Below are positions 25,751 through 35,289 of a stretch of DNA of 64,000 bases, one piece after another. Each line of letters opens with the position of its first letter. Positions within the stretch are counted from its first letter, which is position 1. Location: positions 62,001 to 126,000 of the forward strand of contig AQTY01000001.1 in the NCBI GenBank assembly GCA_000372225.1. Reading direction: 5' to 3'. This stretch comes from Candidatus Nitromaritima sp. SCGC AAA288-L16 (GTDB lineage: Bacteria; Nitrospinota; Nitrospinia; Nitrospinales; VA-1). Both the position numbers and the translations under genes were made by a program. The notes beneath the pieces are model-generated. The model was given only the letters and a program-made list of their open reading frames with translations, made no database searches and was not told the origin of the DNA.

Positions 25751-26683
25751 ATGTTTAATCTTAAAAATTTTTTGGGAACGAAATGCCTATCAAATGAAGA
25801 GATAACTACTATTTTAGATACAGCCGATTCCTTTAAAGAAATTTCCACTCGTCCCATCAAAAAGGTCCCTACCTTACGGGGAAAAACCATCATTAATTTG
25901 TTTTTTGAACCGAGCACTAGAACTCGTACTTCATTTGAAATAGCAGGTAAAAGGTTAAGCGCCGATGTTATCAATATTTCAGGGTCTTCTAGTGGTACGG
26001 TTAAAGGTGAGAACCTAATAGACACCGCGCTAAACCTTGAAGCCATGCACCCAGACATTATGATTGTACGTCATGCTCTCTCAGGAGTATCTGAAATGAT
26101 TTCTCAGTATGTTAAATGCCCTATCATTAATGCAGGTGATGGTTACCATGAACATCCTACTCAGGCCTTACTAGATTTGCATACCATCAGAGAGGCAAAA
26201 GGAAGCTTGAAGGGCTTAAATATAATGATTGTTGGAGATATAGCGCACAGCCGAGTGGTCAGGTCTAATATTTATGCCATGAAAACAATGGGAATGAACG
26301 TAAAACTTATCGGTCCCCCGACTATGATGCCTCTAGGAATAGAGAAGATGGGAGTAAGTGTAAGCTATGACTTAGAAGGATCAATACATGACGCAGATGT
26401 TATCATGATGCTCCGCTTACAAAAAGAAAGACAAAGCAGGTACCTCTTACCCAGTATTCGCGAATACTCTAATTTATATTGTCTTACCTCTAAATTCCTA
26501 GAAAAAGCAAAAGATGATGTGCTTATTTTCCACCCAGGTCCGGTCAACCGTGGAGTTGAAATTTCTCTAGATGTTATGGAAAATGAACGATCACTTATAT
26601 TAACTCAGGTCACTAACGGAGTTGCTGTTCGTATGGCACTGATGTATCTCCTTCTAGGAGGCAAAAATGACAATACTAATTAA
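25751..26683 (+). CDS. pyrB: Aspartate carbamoyltransferase catalytic chain (PyrB)
   Basis: A 310-aa enzyme making N-carbamoyl-aspartate in pyrimidine synthesis. Carbamoyl-phosphate binding: FFEPSTRTRTSFE. Other signatures: GDGYHEHPTQALLDLHTI, the aspartate-binding MMLRLQKER, and FHPGPVNRGVEI. The ATG at 25751 is chosen over one at 25715 because the latter lies inside pyrR and the family begins close to this point. No PyrI regulatory chain is present, consistent with the PyrR-regulated class. The next gene overlaps by 17 bp. Confidence 0.96.
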   Translation: MFNLKNFLGTKCLSNEEITTILDTADSFKEISTRPIKKVPTLRGKTIINLFFEPSTRTRTSFEIAGKRLSADVINISGSSSGTVKGENLIDTALNLEAMHPDIMIVRHALSGVSEMISQYVKCPIINAGDGYHEHPTQALLDLHTIREAKGSLKGLNIMIVGDIAHSRVVRSNIYAMKTMGMNVKLIGPPTMMPLGIEKMGVSVSYDLEGSIHDADVIMMLRLQKERQSRYLLPSIREYSNLYCLTSKFLEKAKDDVLIFHPGPVNRGVEISLDVMENERSLILTQVTNGVAVRMALMYLLLGGKNDNTN

Positions 26684-27962
26684 AAATGGAAGGGTTATTG
26701 ACCCAGCCAATGGTTTAGATGAACCAAAGGACCTCTTGATCAATAAAGGAAAAATTAAAGCTATAAAGTCACCAGGGACCATAAGTTTTGATGCTGGAGA
26801 AAACCCATCCGTTATTGATGCCAAAGACTGTATTGTCTGTCCAGGGTTGATAGATATGCATGTACATTTTAGAGAACCTGGGTTCGAGTATAAAGAAACC
26901 ATTACATCTGGGTGCCAATCAGCGGCAGCTGGTGGGTTTACTTCTGTGGCGGTCATGCCAAACACTAACCCCGTAAACGATACACGAGCAGTCACAGAAC
27001 ACATTCTATCCCTAGCAAGGACTGAGGGTGTTATTAATGTGTATCCCATTGCTGCTATTACGCAAAAACTTGAGGGAGAATGTTTGTCTGAAATGGCAGA
27101 TCTAAAGAATGCTGGAGCGATAGCGTTTTCAGATGATGGGCGCCCCGTTATGAACAGCGAGCTAATGCGCAGGGCATTTGAGTATAGCAAAATGTTTGAA
27201 CTTCCACTGATTCAGCACAGCGAAATGCTAGATCTTACTGAAGGAGGTTGCATGAACGAGGGAATGGTATCAACAGAACTCGGATTAAAAGGCATGCCTG
27301 CAGAGGCCGAAGACATAATGGTATACCGTGATATAGCACTACTTGAAAAAACTGGAGGGCGGCTTCATGTCGCACACATAAGTAGTAAAAATTCTGTTGA
27401 CCTTGTACGACAGGCAAAATCCAGAGGATTATCTGTGACCTGTGAAGTAGCACCCCATCATTTTACTTTGACAGACGAAGCTGTTCGTGGATATGACACA
27501 AACACAAAAATGAGTCCTCCGCTTCGCGCAATTGATGATGTTGAAGCTATTAAAGAGGGTTTAAGAGATGGGACAATTGATATTATTGCTACCGACCACG
27601 CACCCCATGATATTACAGACAAGCAGGTCGAATATCAGAATGCGTGCTTTGGAATCGTTGGATTGGAAACTGCCCTCCCCCTTTCTTTAAAATTAGTAGA
27701 TGAAAAAATCTTATCTATGGGTGATGTCATCAAGAAGTTTACCTCTACTCCTGCGGATATATTCAATCTAAAAGCTGGAAGCCTTTCGTTGGGCAACGAA
27801 GCAGATATTCTAATTTTCAACCCAAGTTTTGAATACTCGATCGACATTACAAAATTTCATTCCAAAAGTAAGAATAGTCCTTTTGATGGATGGAAAGTTA
27901 AGGGAAAGGTCATCCACACATTAGTTAAAGGAAAAACTGCGTACTCGGTAAATGGAAATTAA
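26667..27962 (+). CDS. pyrC: Dihydroorotase (PyrC)
   Basis: Zinc amidohydrolase of 431 aa closing carbamoyl-aspartate to dihydroorotate. The metal motif DMHVHFREPG near residue 60, followed by ETITSGCQSAAAGGFTSVAVMPNTNP, HVAHISS, CEVAPHHF and the catalytic aspartate in IATDHAPH mark a type I (PyrC/URA-like long) dihydroorotase. A strong GGAGG lies 6 nt before the ATG, within the end of pyrB. All catalytic residues are present, so it is an active enzyme rather than the inactive PyrX form. Confidence 0.96.
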   Translation: MTILIKNGRVIDPANGLDEPKDLLINKGKIKAIKSPGTISFDAGENPSVIDAKDCIVCPGLIDMHVHFREPGFEYKETITSGCQSAAAGGFTSVAVMPNTNPVNDTRAVTEHILSLARTEGVINVYPIAAITQKLEGECLSEMADLKNAGAIAFSDDGRPVMNSELMRRAFEYSKMFELPLIQHSEMLDLTEGGCMNEGMVSTELGLKGMPAEAEDIMVYRDIALLEKTGGRLHVAHISSKNSVDLVRQAKSRGLSVTCEVAPHHFTLTDEAVRGYDTNTKMSPPLRAIDDVEAIKEGLRDGTIDIIATDHAPHDITDKQVEYQNACFGIVGLETALPLSLKLVDEKILSMGDVIKKFTSTPADIFNLKAGSLSLGNEADILIFNPSFEYSIDITKFHSKSKNSPFDGWKVKGKVIHTLVKGKTAYSVNGN

Positions 27963-27991
27963 TACTCCTTTTTAAAATTCAAAAAAATATT

Positions 27992-29122
27992 ATGAAAGCT
28001 ATTCTGGCCTTAGCGGATGGAAGAATATTTGAAGGAACGTCCTTTGGTGCGCAAGGTGAGGCTAATGGTGAAGTAGTATTTAACACCAGTATGACTGGAT
28101 ATCAGGAGGTTCTAACCGACCCTTCATATTATGGACAAATGGTGGTCATGACCTACCCTCTCATTGGCAATTATGGGGTTAATTCGGAAGACTTTGAATC
28201 AGACCGGCCTCACCTTTCTGCTTTTATTATAAAAGAATTAAGCACTATCCCAAGTAACTGGCGATCTCAAGGAACATTACATGATTTTCTTGCCATGCAT
28301 GGCATAATAGGAATCCAAGGGATTGATACAAGAGCATTGACACGCCACATTAGAAACATCGGGGCCCAACAGGCAGTCATTTCAACTAAATCAACAGATC
28401 GACAGAATTTAGTTACTCAAGCAAATCGATTACCTTCTTTAGAAGGTCGTGACTTAGTAAAAGAAGTGACCTGCAAAGAACCATACGAATGGTCCGAGGG
28501 TGAGTGGGAATTGAACAATGGGAAAACTATTTTTAAAAGTGCTCCTCCTATGCCCAGCAACTATTTTATTATTGCCTATGATTTTGGCATTAAAAGAAAT
28601 ATTTTGCGAAAGCTTGTTCAGGCAGGATGCCGGATAAAGGTAGTGCCTGCCTCAATGCCGGCCAAAGATGTTCTTGCAATGAATCCAAGCGGTATATTTT
28701 TATCAAACGGACCGGGCGATCCAGCAGCAGTGGAATACGCTTTGAAAAATGTAAAATATTTAATTGGAAAAATTCCTATATTTGGAATATGTCTTGGGCA
28801 CCAAATTCTTAGCCTTGCATTAGGCGCACGCACTTATAAATTAAAATTTGGTCACCATGGAGGCAATCAACCTGTTATTAATTTAAAAACCAGCAGAGTT
28901 GAGATAACAGCTCAAAATCATGGGTTCGCTGTTGATGCGAAATCCCTGAGCAGTGATTGTGACATCACATCCACTAATTTAAATGACAATACGATCGAGG
29001 GAATCCGGCATAAGTCTCTTCCAATATTATCGATTCAATATCATCCAGAAGCATCACCAGGACCACACGATTCGTCACACTTATTTAAAGAGTTCACTGA
29101 ATTGATAGATTTAAAAAAATGA
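27992..29122 (+). CDS. carA: Carbamoyl-phosphate synthase small subunit (CarA)
   Basis: A 376-aa glutaminase subunit supplying ammonia to CarB. The N-terminal domain has DGRIFEGTSFGAQGEANGEVVFNTSMTGYQEVLTDPSY; the class I amidotransferase domain has SNGPGDPAAV, the nucleophile cysteine in FGICLGHQIL, and QYHPEASPGPHDS with the catalytic His and Glu. It starts 29 bp after pyrC and its stop overlaps the start of the next gene (ATGA). Confidence 0.96.
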   Translation: MKAILALADGRIFEGTSFGAQGEANGEVVFNTSMTGYQEVLTDPSYYGQMVVMTYPLIGNYGVNSEDFESDRPHLSAFIIKELSTIPSNWRSQGTLHDFLAMHGIIGIQGIDTRALTRHIRNIGAQQAVISTKSTDRQNLVTQANRLPSLEGRDLVKEVTCKEPYEWSEGEWELNNGKTIFKSAPPMPSNYFIIAYDFGIKRNILRKLVQAGCRIKVVPASMPAKDVLAMNPSGIFLSNGPGDPAAVEYALKNVKYLIGKIPIFGICLGHQILSLALGARTYKLKFGHHGGNQPVINLKTSRVEITAQNHGFAVDAKSLSSDCDITSTNLNDNTIEGIRHKSLPILSIQYHPEASPGPHDSSHLFKEFTELIDLKK

Positions 29123-29991
29123 TAAAAGAAAGCATCGAGTATTTAATTAAAATCGCAACAAATCCCCCGTACTCAAACAATCTATTGCCAGGTCGTCAGG
29201 AATATCAAAAATATGCAGGTGATATTTTTGAAGATGATAAATCCTATGAGAACCAAATGGCCTTATTTCTTGAATGGTATATTTTTGACCGTATTGAACC
29301 GACCCATAACCAAACAGTACTTGAATTAATAATTAATAACGGTAAAGGACCATCTCTTGATCTACTAAAAAATATCAAAGTGTTTATCTCTCACATCCAC
29401 GGTCTTTTCATAATCAAAAAAATAAAAGACGATTGGGTCAAAGTAATCAATTTATTTGACAACGAACAATATATGGTTATTGAACCTTTAGGAAAGCTCT
29501 ATTTCAGTAAAAATAGTATATTCGAGGGGAGAATTCTTGCTTATGAAAATTCCTATTATTTTACAGGCAATTTTTGTTTTCACCCAGAGGGTTCAAAAAA
29601 ATTCATTAAAAGTGAAATAAAAAAAAATTCCTCGTTGCACGCAGTAAATGTAAAAGAACTAAAGTCAAAAAATTTAAAATTAAATAATGAGAATGAAAAA
29701 CTAAACAAAACTATTGGCAGGATAAAAAAAATACAACTAAAACTTCAACATTCAAAATCTGAGAAAAAACTATTCGAATTTAAAGAAAAATTATCTAAGT
29801 TTGAATCTATCAAAGCGTTTTATGAAGAATGTTGTTCTTTGCTAACAAAAGAAATAACTATATTTACTAATGAAAAAATAATTCGTGAAAAAAAAACAAA
29901 CCAAATAATATTAATTTTAAAGCTTTCTTCTATGCAACTTTTATTTGAACGTTCTCGTAATATTGAACTTAAATATATTTATAAAAATTAA
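29119..29991 (+). CDS. Unknown protein encoded between carA and carB
   Basis: A 290-aa protein I cannot assign. The N-terminal half contains MALFLEWYIFDRIEP, then an alternating strand region with FISHIHGLFIIKKIKDDW and VKVINLFDNEQYMVIEP, which looks like a small beta-barrel. The C-terminal 130 residues are lysine/glutamate-rich coiled coil. Its start overlaps the carA stop (ATGA) and its stop shares one base with the carB start (TAATG), so it is translationally coupled on both sides. It has no membrane segment. Position suggests a link to carbamoyl-phosphate synthesis, or a gene carried along in the operon; the sequence does not say which. Confidence 0.85.
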   Translation: MIKESIEYLIKIATNPPYSNNLLPGRQEYQKYAGDIFEDDKSYENQMALFLEWYIFDRIEPTHNQTVLELIINNGKGPSLDLLKNIKVFISHIHGLFIIKKIKDDWVKVINLFDNEQYMVIEPLGKLYFSKNSIFEGRILAYENSYYFTGNFCFHPEGSKKFIKSEIKKNSSLHAVNVKELKSKNLKLNNENEKLNKTIGRIKKIQLKLQHSKSEKKLFEFKEKLSKFESIKAFYEECCSLLTKEITIFTNEKIIREKKTNQIILILKLSSMQLLFERSRNIELKYIYKN

Positions 29992-32900
29992 TGCCTAAAA
30001 GATCGGACATAAAAAAAATTTTACTTATTGGAGCTGGACCAATTGTCATCGGTCAAGCTTGTGAATTTGATTACTCAGGAACACAGGCATGCAAAGCTTT
30101 GAAGGAGGAAGGTTATGAAGTTGTCCTCGTTAATAGTAATCCAGCAACCATAATGACCGACCCTGGGTTTGCAGACAAAACTTATATCGAGCCAGTAACT
30201 TCTGATATTGTTGAAATGATCATTAAGAAAGACCGTCCTGATGCCCTTTTACCTACAATGGGAGGTCAGACTGCTCTAAACACGGCTCTAGAGGTTGCTG
30301 ACAAAGGTGTGCTCGATTTATACAACGTTAAATTAATTGGGGCCGATATTAGGTCAATTCGAAAAGCCGAAAATCGTCAACTTTTTAAAGAAGCAATGGT
30401 AAGCATAGGGCTTAAAGTCCCTCCTAGTGCGCTTGCTCAAACTCTTGACGAGGCGTTGCAAATTGTTAAAGATACGGGTTTTCCCGCCATCATTCGTCCA
30501 TCATTTACCCTTGGAGGTAGTGGTGGAAGTATAGCTTATGACCATAAAGAATTTGAATCCCTTGTAAAATCCGCGCTCAATACAAGCCCCACCAGTGAAG
30601 TTCTTATTGAAAAATCTCTCATCGGTTGGAAAGAATTTGAACTAGAAGTGATGCGCGACCACCAGGATAACGTTGTCATAGTCTGCTCAATTGAAAACCT
30701 TGATCCGATGGGAATACATACTGGAGATAGCATTACTGTAGCTCCTGTTCAAACACTATCAGACAGGGAATATCAATTAATGCGTAATGCTGCAATCGAT
30801 ATCATTCGTGAAATAGGTGTCGAAACAGGTGGATCTAATATTCAATTTGCTGTAGATCCAAAAAATGGAGATATGATAGTAATTGAGATGAACCCTCGAG
30901 TATCTCGAAGCTCAGCGTTGGCCTCAAAAGCAACAGGATTTCCAATAGCCAAAATCGCCGCTAAACTTGCTGTCGGATATACATTAAATGAGATTAAAAA
31001 TGATATCACCCGTGTCACACCGGTCTCATTTGAACCTACAATAGATTATTGCGTTGTAAAAATTCCACGATTTACTTTCGAAAAATTCATCAAAACCGAC
31101 CCAGTTCTCTCTACTCAAATGAAATCAGTTGGAGAGGTGATGGCCATAGGCCGTACCTTTAAAGAATCCCTTAATAAAGCTCTTCGATCTTTAGAAATAG
31201 ATGTATTTGGTTTAAGTAAAACAATAAAGGACATTTCTAGCAATTCCATTTCAAATCAAAAACAAATAAGAAATGAGCTGAAAAATATTTTAAACAGACC
31301 TCTTTGGGATCGGCTGTGGTATGTGGCAGAAGCTATTAGAAACGGATTTTCTGTTGAAGAAATATATAAAATTACTTTTATTGATCCGTGGTTTCTTCAG
31401 AATATCAAGGACCTTATATCAATTGAAAGAGAACTAGTTTTAGCAAAAAATCTTGATGGAATGTCTAATGAACTACTTAAAAAAGCTAAAAAGAATGGTT
31501 ATTCAGATACTTTTATCGCGAATGTTCTCAATTGCAGTCCCACCGATATCCATTCTAAGCGGATTTCATCTAACATTAATCCTGTTTATAAAAAAGTTGA
31601 TACCTGTGGAGCTGAATTCGAGGCTCATACACCCTATCTATACTCAACATACGAAGAGGAATGCGAGGCTAACCCTACGAATAAAAAGAAAATCATGATA
31701 CTTGGCAGTGGTCCCAATCGTATCGGACAGGGAATTGAATTTGATTATTGCTGTGTTCATGCATCCTTTGCACTTAAAGAATATGGTTTCGAAACAATCA
31801 TGGTCAATTGTAACCCTGAGACAGTGAGTACTGATTACGATACTTCTGATCGTCTATATTTTGAACCTCTCACTTTTGAGGATGTTTTAAATATTATAGA
31901 GGTTGAAAAACCAGATGGCGTTATAGTTCAGTTTGGAGGACAAACACCTCTAAAACTTGCCGTTCCACTAATGAGCGCTGGGGTACCAATCATTGGAACA
32001 AGTCCAGAAAATATTGACAGAGCCGAAAATAGAAAATTATTTTCTGAGGTTATGAAAACTCTCAATTTAAAACAACCATCAAATGGAACAGCAACTACAT
32101 CTGAAGAAGCGCAAGAAATTGCTGAAAAAATTGGTTACCCAGTTGTTGTACGACCCTCCTACGTTTTAGGAGGTCGCGCAATGGAAATCGTATATGATCG
32201 AGACCGCCTTGAATACTATATGAGAAATGCTGTTGAAGCATCACCTGAGCATCCAGTTTTAATTGATAGTTTTCTTGAAAATGCCACTGAAGTTGATATC
32301 GATGCTATTTCTGATGGCAAATCAGTGGTCATAGGGGGCATTATGGAACATATTGAAGAAGCGGGTATTCATTCAGGGGATAGCGCCTGTTCACTTCCTA
32401 CCTTTTCTATAAAACCTGAAATCTTAGTATCTATAAAAGATCAAACACGTAGACTTGCTCTAGAGTTAAATGTGGTCGGTTTGATTAATATCCAGTTCGC
32501 AGTTAAGAGCGAAGAGATCTTCATTCTCGAGGTTAATCCAAGGGCGTCTAGGACTATACCGTTTGTGAGTAAGACTACCGGGATTCCTCTCGCAAAAATA
32601 GCGGCCCTTGTGATGGTTGGAAAATCATTAAATGAGCTCGGATTGACAAAGGAGCCTAGCGTATCGCATACAGCCGTGAAAGAATCTGTTTTCCCATTCA
32701 ATAAGTTTGATAACGTGGATATTCTTTTAGGGCCCGAAATGAAATCCACCGGTGAAGTCATGGGAATTGACAAATCTTTTGGAATGGCATTCGCCAAAGC
32801 TCAGCTAGCGACTGGAATAAAACTTTTAAATAAAGGGCATGCATTTATTAGTGTTAAAGATTCAGACAAACCTAAAGCACTAAAAATCGCTCAGGACTTT

Positions 32901-33245
32901 TCTAGGTATGGCTACACTATTATAGCAACGAAAGGAACAGCCCAATACCTTAACAAAAATAATTTAAATGTAGTTAAGGTCAATAAGGTAAAAGAGGGTT
33001 CTCCGCATATTGTCGAAAAAATTGAAAGTGGAGAAATTCAATATGTAGTTAACACAACGTTTGGTGAGCAATCAATCAAAGATTCTTATTCATTACGGCG
33101 AGCTTCACTCAACACCAATATCCCTTATTACACAACGATGGCTGGAGCACTAGCTTTGCTCGAAGCATTGCAATCTCTAAAAGAAAATGATATGACCGTT
33201 ACCTCTCTGCAAGAATTTGGATTAGAGCCGGGGAAAATTAATTAG
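29991..33245 (+). CDS. carB: Carbamoyl-phosphate synthase large subunit (CarB)
   Basis: A 1084-aa enzyme making carbamoyl phosphate from bicarbonate, ammonia and two ATP. The two homologous halves begin IKKILLIGAGPIVIGQACEFDYSGTQA and KKIMILGSGPNRIGQGIEFDYCCVHA. Each has an ATP-grasp domain (FPAIIRPSFTLGGSGG; YPVVVRPSYVLGGRAM), and MNPRVSRSSALASKATG and VNPRASRTIPFVSKTTG. The C-terminal allosteric MGS-like domain (from about residue 940) has SVKDSDKPKALKIAQDFSRYGY. It is the last gene of the operon and overlaps the next convergent gene by 4 bp. Confidence 0.97.
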   Translation: MPKRSDIKKILLIGAGPIVIGQACEFDYSGTQACKALKEEGYEVVLVNSNPATIMTDPGFADKTYIEPVTSDIVEMIIKKDRPDALLPTMGGQTALNTALEVADKGVLDLYNVKLIGADIRSIRKAENRQLFKEAMVSIGLKVPPSALAQTLDEALQIVKDTGFPAIIRPSFTLGGSGGSIAYDHKEFESLVKSALNTSPTSEVLIEKSLIGWKEFELEVMRDHQDNVVIVCSIENLDPMGIHTGDSITVAPVQTLSDREYQLMRNAAIDIIREIGVETGGSNIQFAVDPKNGDMIVIEMNPRVSRSSALASKATGFPIAKIAAKLAVGYTLNEIKNDITRVTPVSFEPTIDYCVVKIPRFTFEKFIKTDPVLSTQMKSVGEVMAIGRTFKESLNKALRSLEIDVFGLSKTIKDISSNSISNQKQIRNELKNILNRPLWDRLWYVAEAIRNGFSVEEIYKITFIDPWFLQNIKDLISIERELVLAKNLDGMSNELLKKAKKNGYSDTFIANVLNCSPTDIHSKRISSNINPVYKKVDTCGAEFEAHTPYLYSTYEEECEANPTNKKKIMILGSGPNRIGQGIEFDYCCVHASFALKEYGFETIMVNCNPETVSTDYDTSDRLYFEPLTFEDVLNIIEVEKPDGVIVQFGGQTPLKLAVPLMSAGVPIIGTSPENIDRAENRKLFSEVMKTLNLKQPSNGTATTSEEAQEIAEKIGYPVVVRPSYVLGGRAMEIVYDRDRLEYYMRNAVEASPEHPVLIDSFLENATEVDIDAISDGKSVVIGGIMEHIEEAGIHSGDSACSLPTFSIKPEILVSIKDQTRRLALELNVVGLINIQFAVKSEEIFILEVNPRASRTIPFVSKTTGIPLAKIAALVMVGKSLNELGLTKEPSVSHTAVKESVFPFNKFDNVDILLGPEMKSTGEVMGIDKSFGMAFAKAQLATGIKLLNKGHAFISVKDSDKPKALKIAQDFSRYGYTIIATKGTAQYLNKNNLNVVKVNKVKEGSPHIVEKIESGEIQYVVNTTFGEQSIKDSYSLRRASLNTNIPYYTTMAGALALLEALQSLKENDMTVTSLQEFGLEPGKIN

Positions 33246-34344
33246 TATGACAAGGACGGCAGCCCCTTGTAGGCTCCCCAAATAATTTCGCCTTGAAAGA
33301 GATTTTTTTTCTTATCTCGATTAGAATACTTTTTGGCCAAAGGAATTATTTTACTTACCTCTAATGATTTTTTAGAGCTTCTGTTTTTAGGGACAACTAA
33401 ATCACCCGGAGTAAAATTTACTCCCACAACTATTTGAGCTTTCGAGAACCGTCCTTGAACCTCACTAATCTTTATGATCCCTTTCCGGGAAAACCTGTCT
33501 CCCAAGTCGACATTATCGATTGGATCATTGAATTTAGGTTCTACAGAAAATACAGTGAACACATCTTGCACATTAACCCCATTTGCTTTCCCTAAATTTA
33601 TAATAGCACTCTTATTTTTGTGATCGACCGATATCAAATCCCCCTCAAGCGGAACTCTATTTAAGGTTTTATAAATAAATATCTGTACTTGATTATTCAA
33701 ATTCAATAGAGCTTCCCCAATTGAATGAGTATTGAATTTGTCTAATTTATAGCTAATATTCTCCGAATCTATATCAAAAGATTTTCGTCCGGTATTTGAT
33801 TTGACTGTGAAGGTTTTTTTTGCTAACGAGCGACCCGTATGCAAATTCAACAACTCTATATTTACCTGTATGAGTGCCTGTTCCTTATGGAATTTTGCTT
33901 CTTTCTTTGTATGCCCTTTTTTAAGAGGATTAGTATCTGGGTCGAATATTAAAATATTTCCTCGGATTTTATACTGGCTTAATGGAGTATTTCTCAAAGA
34001 GGTAAAACTCGTCACATTGCGTTGAGATTCCTTACTAGTTTTTTCTTCTTTCTTTCCTTTATTCCCTATTTGATTTTTCATCTTATTAAATATATTTGTT
34101 TCTATTTTTTTAAAGGGTACCATTTGAAAGAAGCCTGAATCAGTAAGGCTATTTTCAAGCATCAAGGAAAAAAACTTACCTGGTTTGAATGATTTCTCCC
34201 AATCAACTGGATCAGAAAATGATTCTACTGTTATTTTTTTTATAAATTTAGCCTCTACATTGCTCTCAGAGAACAACAGTAAAAAAAAATAAGAAAAAAT
34301 ATTAAATATGACTTTAAAAACATTTTTTTAGTTAAAGTATTCAT
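33242..34344 (-). CDS. Exported FlgT/CsgG-like protein, signal peptide out of frame across a T9 run
   Basis: The main frame encodes KFIKKITVESF near the N-terminus, a middle region on the CsgG/FlgT pattern, and a C-terminal segment GDLISVDHKNKSAIINLGKANGVNVQDVFTVF like the FlgT C-terminal domain. FlgT proteins shape the flagellar basal-body periplasmic rings. In this frame there is no ATG start; only CTG/TTG at 34279/34276, without a full signal peptide. An ATG at 34344 opens MNTLTKKMFLKSYLIFFLIFF, but runs into a stop. If the T9 run (34289-34281) had one more T, the two join to give a perfect signal peptide ending SESNVEA before KF. Coordinates here assume that joined product (367 aa). Confidence 0.7.
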
Positions 34345-34493
34345 AATAGTAAATATCGACAGTTAAGCATAAAAACTTCATAAAAATTTTTTATTTTATT
34401 AGAATAATACCTTTATTTTCTCAAATTTTGACCCTCTATACTTGCTTCCAATCATCTTGACCTAAGGCTTATAGAAAAGTACAATCACTCGCT

Positions 34494-35255
34494 ATGAAAA
34501 ATTTACTATATCTTCTTTTCTTTTCTTCCCTATTGCTCCCAAACTATCAAGCACGAGCTAATTCAACGCCAGAAAATATGGTTCTTATAAAAAAGGGTTG
34601 TTTCATGATGGGAACCAACAAAATACACGACTATTTGGCTTTTGATCCAGATATCCGAGAACGCCCCAATGATCGTGAACGACCAGTTCATAAGGTGTGC
34701 CTTGATGCATTTTATATGGATACCTATGAAACGACACAAGAAAAATGGAACAAGGTGAAGCTTTCAAATAATTCTGTGTACAAAGCCCCCAATATTGCTG
34801 TCAATCAAATGGAATGGGAAGATGCAAATGATTATTGTGAAAAGCTCGGGAATCGTCTCCCTACGGAAGCTGAGTGGGAATACGCAGCTCGAGCAGGTAC
34901 CACAATGGAGTACCCTTGGGGCGATAAAATGGACCGAAATTATGCTTGGTATGGTGGGAATTCAGGACATACACATCATCCGGTTGCTACTAGAAAACCA
35001 AACCCATGGGGATTATATGACATGCATGGAGGGGTTTGGGAATGGGTTAGTGATTGGTATGGCGAGTTCTACTATAAAACCAGCCCACTGAAAAATCCAA
35101 AAGGTCCATCAAATATTTTGAGCTGGCATGTAATCAGAGGAGGATCATGGATTGATGACAAACAATTTGTTCGAACCACCATCCGATATCCCGGGTTAGC
35201 TGATCATACGGATGATTTCTGGGTTGGCTTCCGATGTGCCAGAGATTTAAATTAA
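34494..35255 (+). CDS. Exported formylglycine-generating-enzyme-fold (SUMF1) protein
   Basis: A 253-aa protein with signal peptide (KNLLYLLFFSSLLLPNYQARA). The fold's signatures are all present: MVLIKKGCFMMGTN, FYMDTYETTQEKW, NRLPTEAEWEYAARAG, GLYDMHGGVWEWVSDWYG, HVIRGGSW and FWVGFRCARD. True formylglycine-generating enzymes activate sulfatases, but most bacterial exported relatives are of unknown role, and no sulfatase is nearby. Four cysteines remain in the mature chain; whether they match the catalytic pair cannot be judged here. Confidence 0.88.
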   Translation: MKNLLYLLFFSSLLLPNYQARANSTPENMVLIKKGCFMMGTNKIHDYLAFDPDIRERPNDRERPVHKVCLDAFYMDTYETTQEKWNKVKLSNNSVYKAPNIAVNQMEWEDANDYCEKLGNRLPTEAEWEYAARAGTTMEYPWGDKMDRNYAWYGGNSGHTHHPVATRKPNPWGLYDMHGGVWEWVSDWYGEFYYKTSPLKNPKGPSNILSWHVIRGGSWIDDKQFVRTTIRYPGLADHTDDFWVGFRCARDLN

Positions 35256-35289
35256 ACAATACGTCAAATCAAAAATCTCTCACTCTGTA

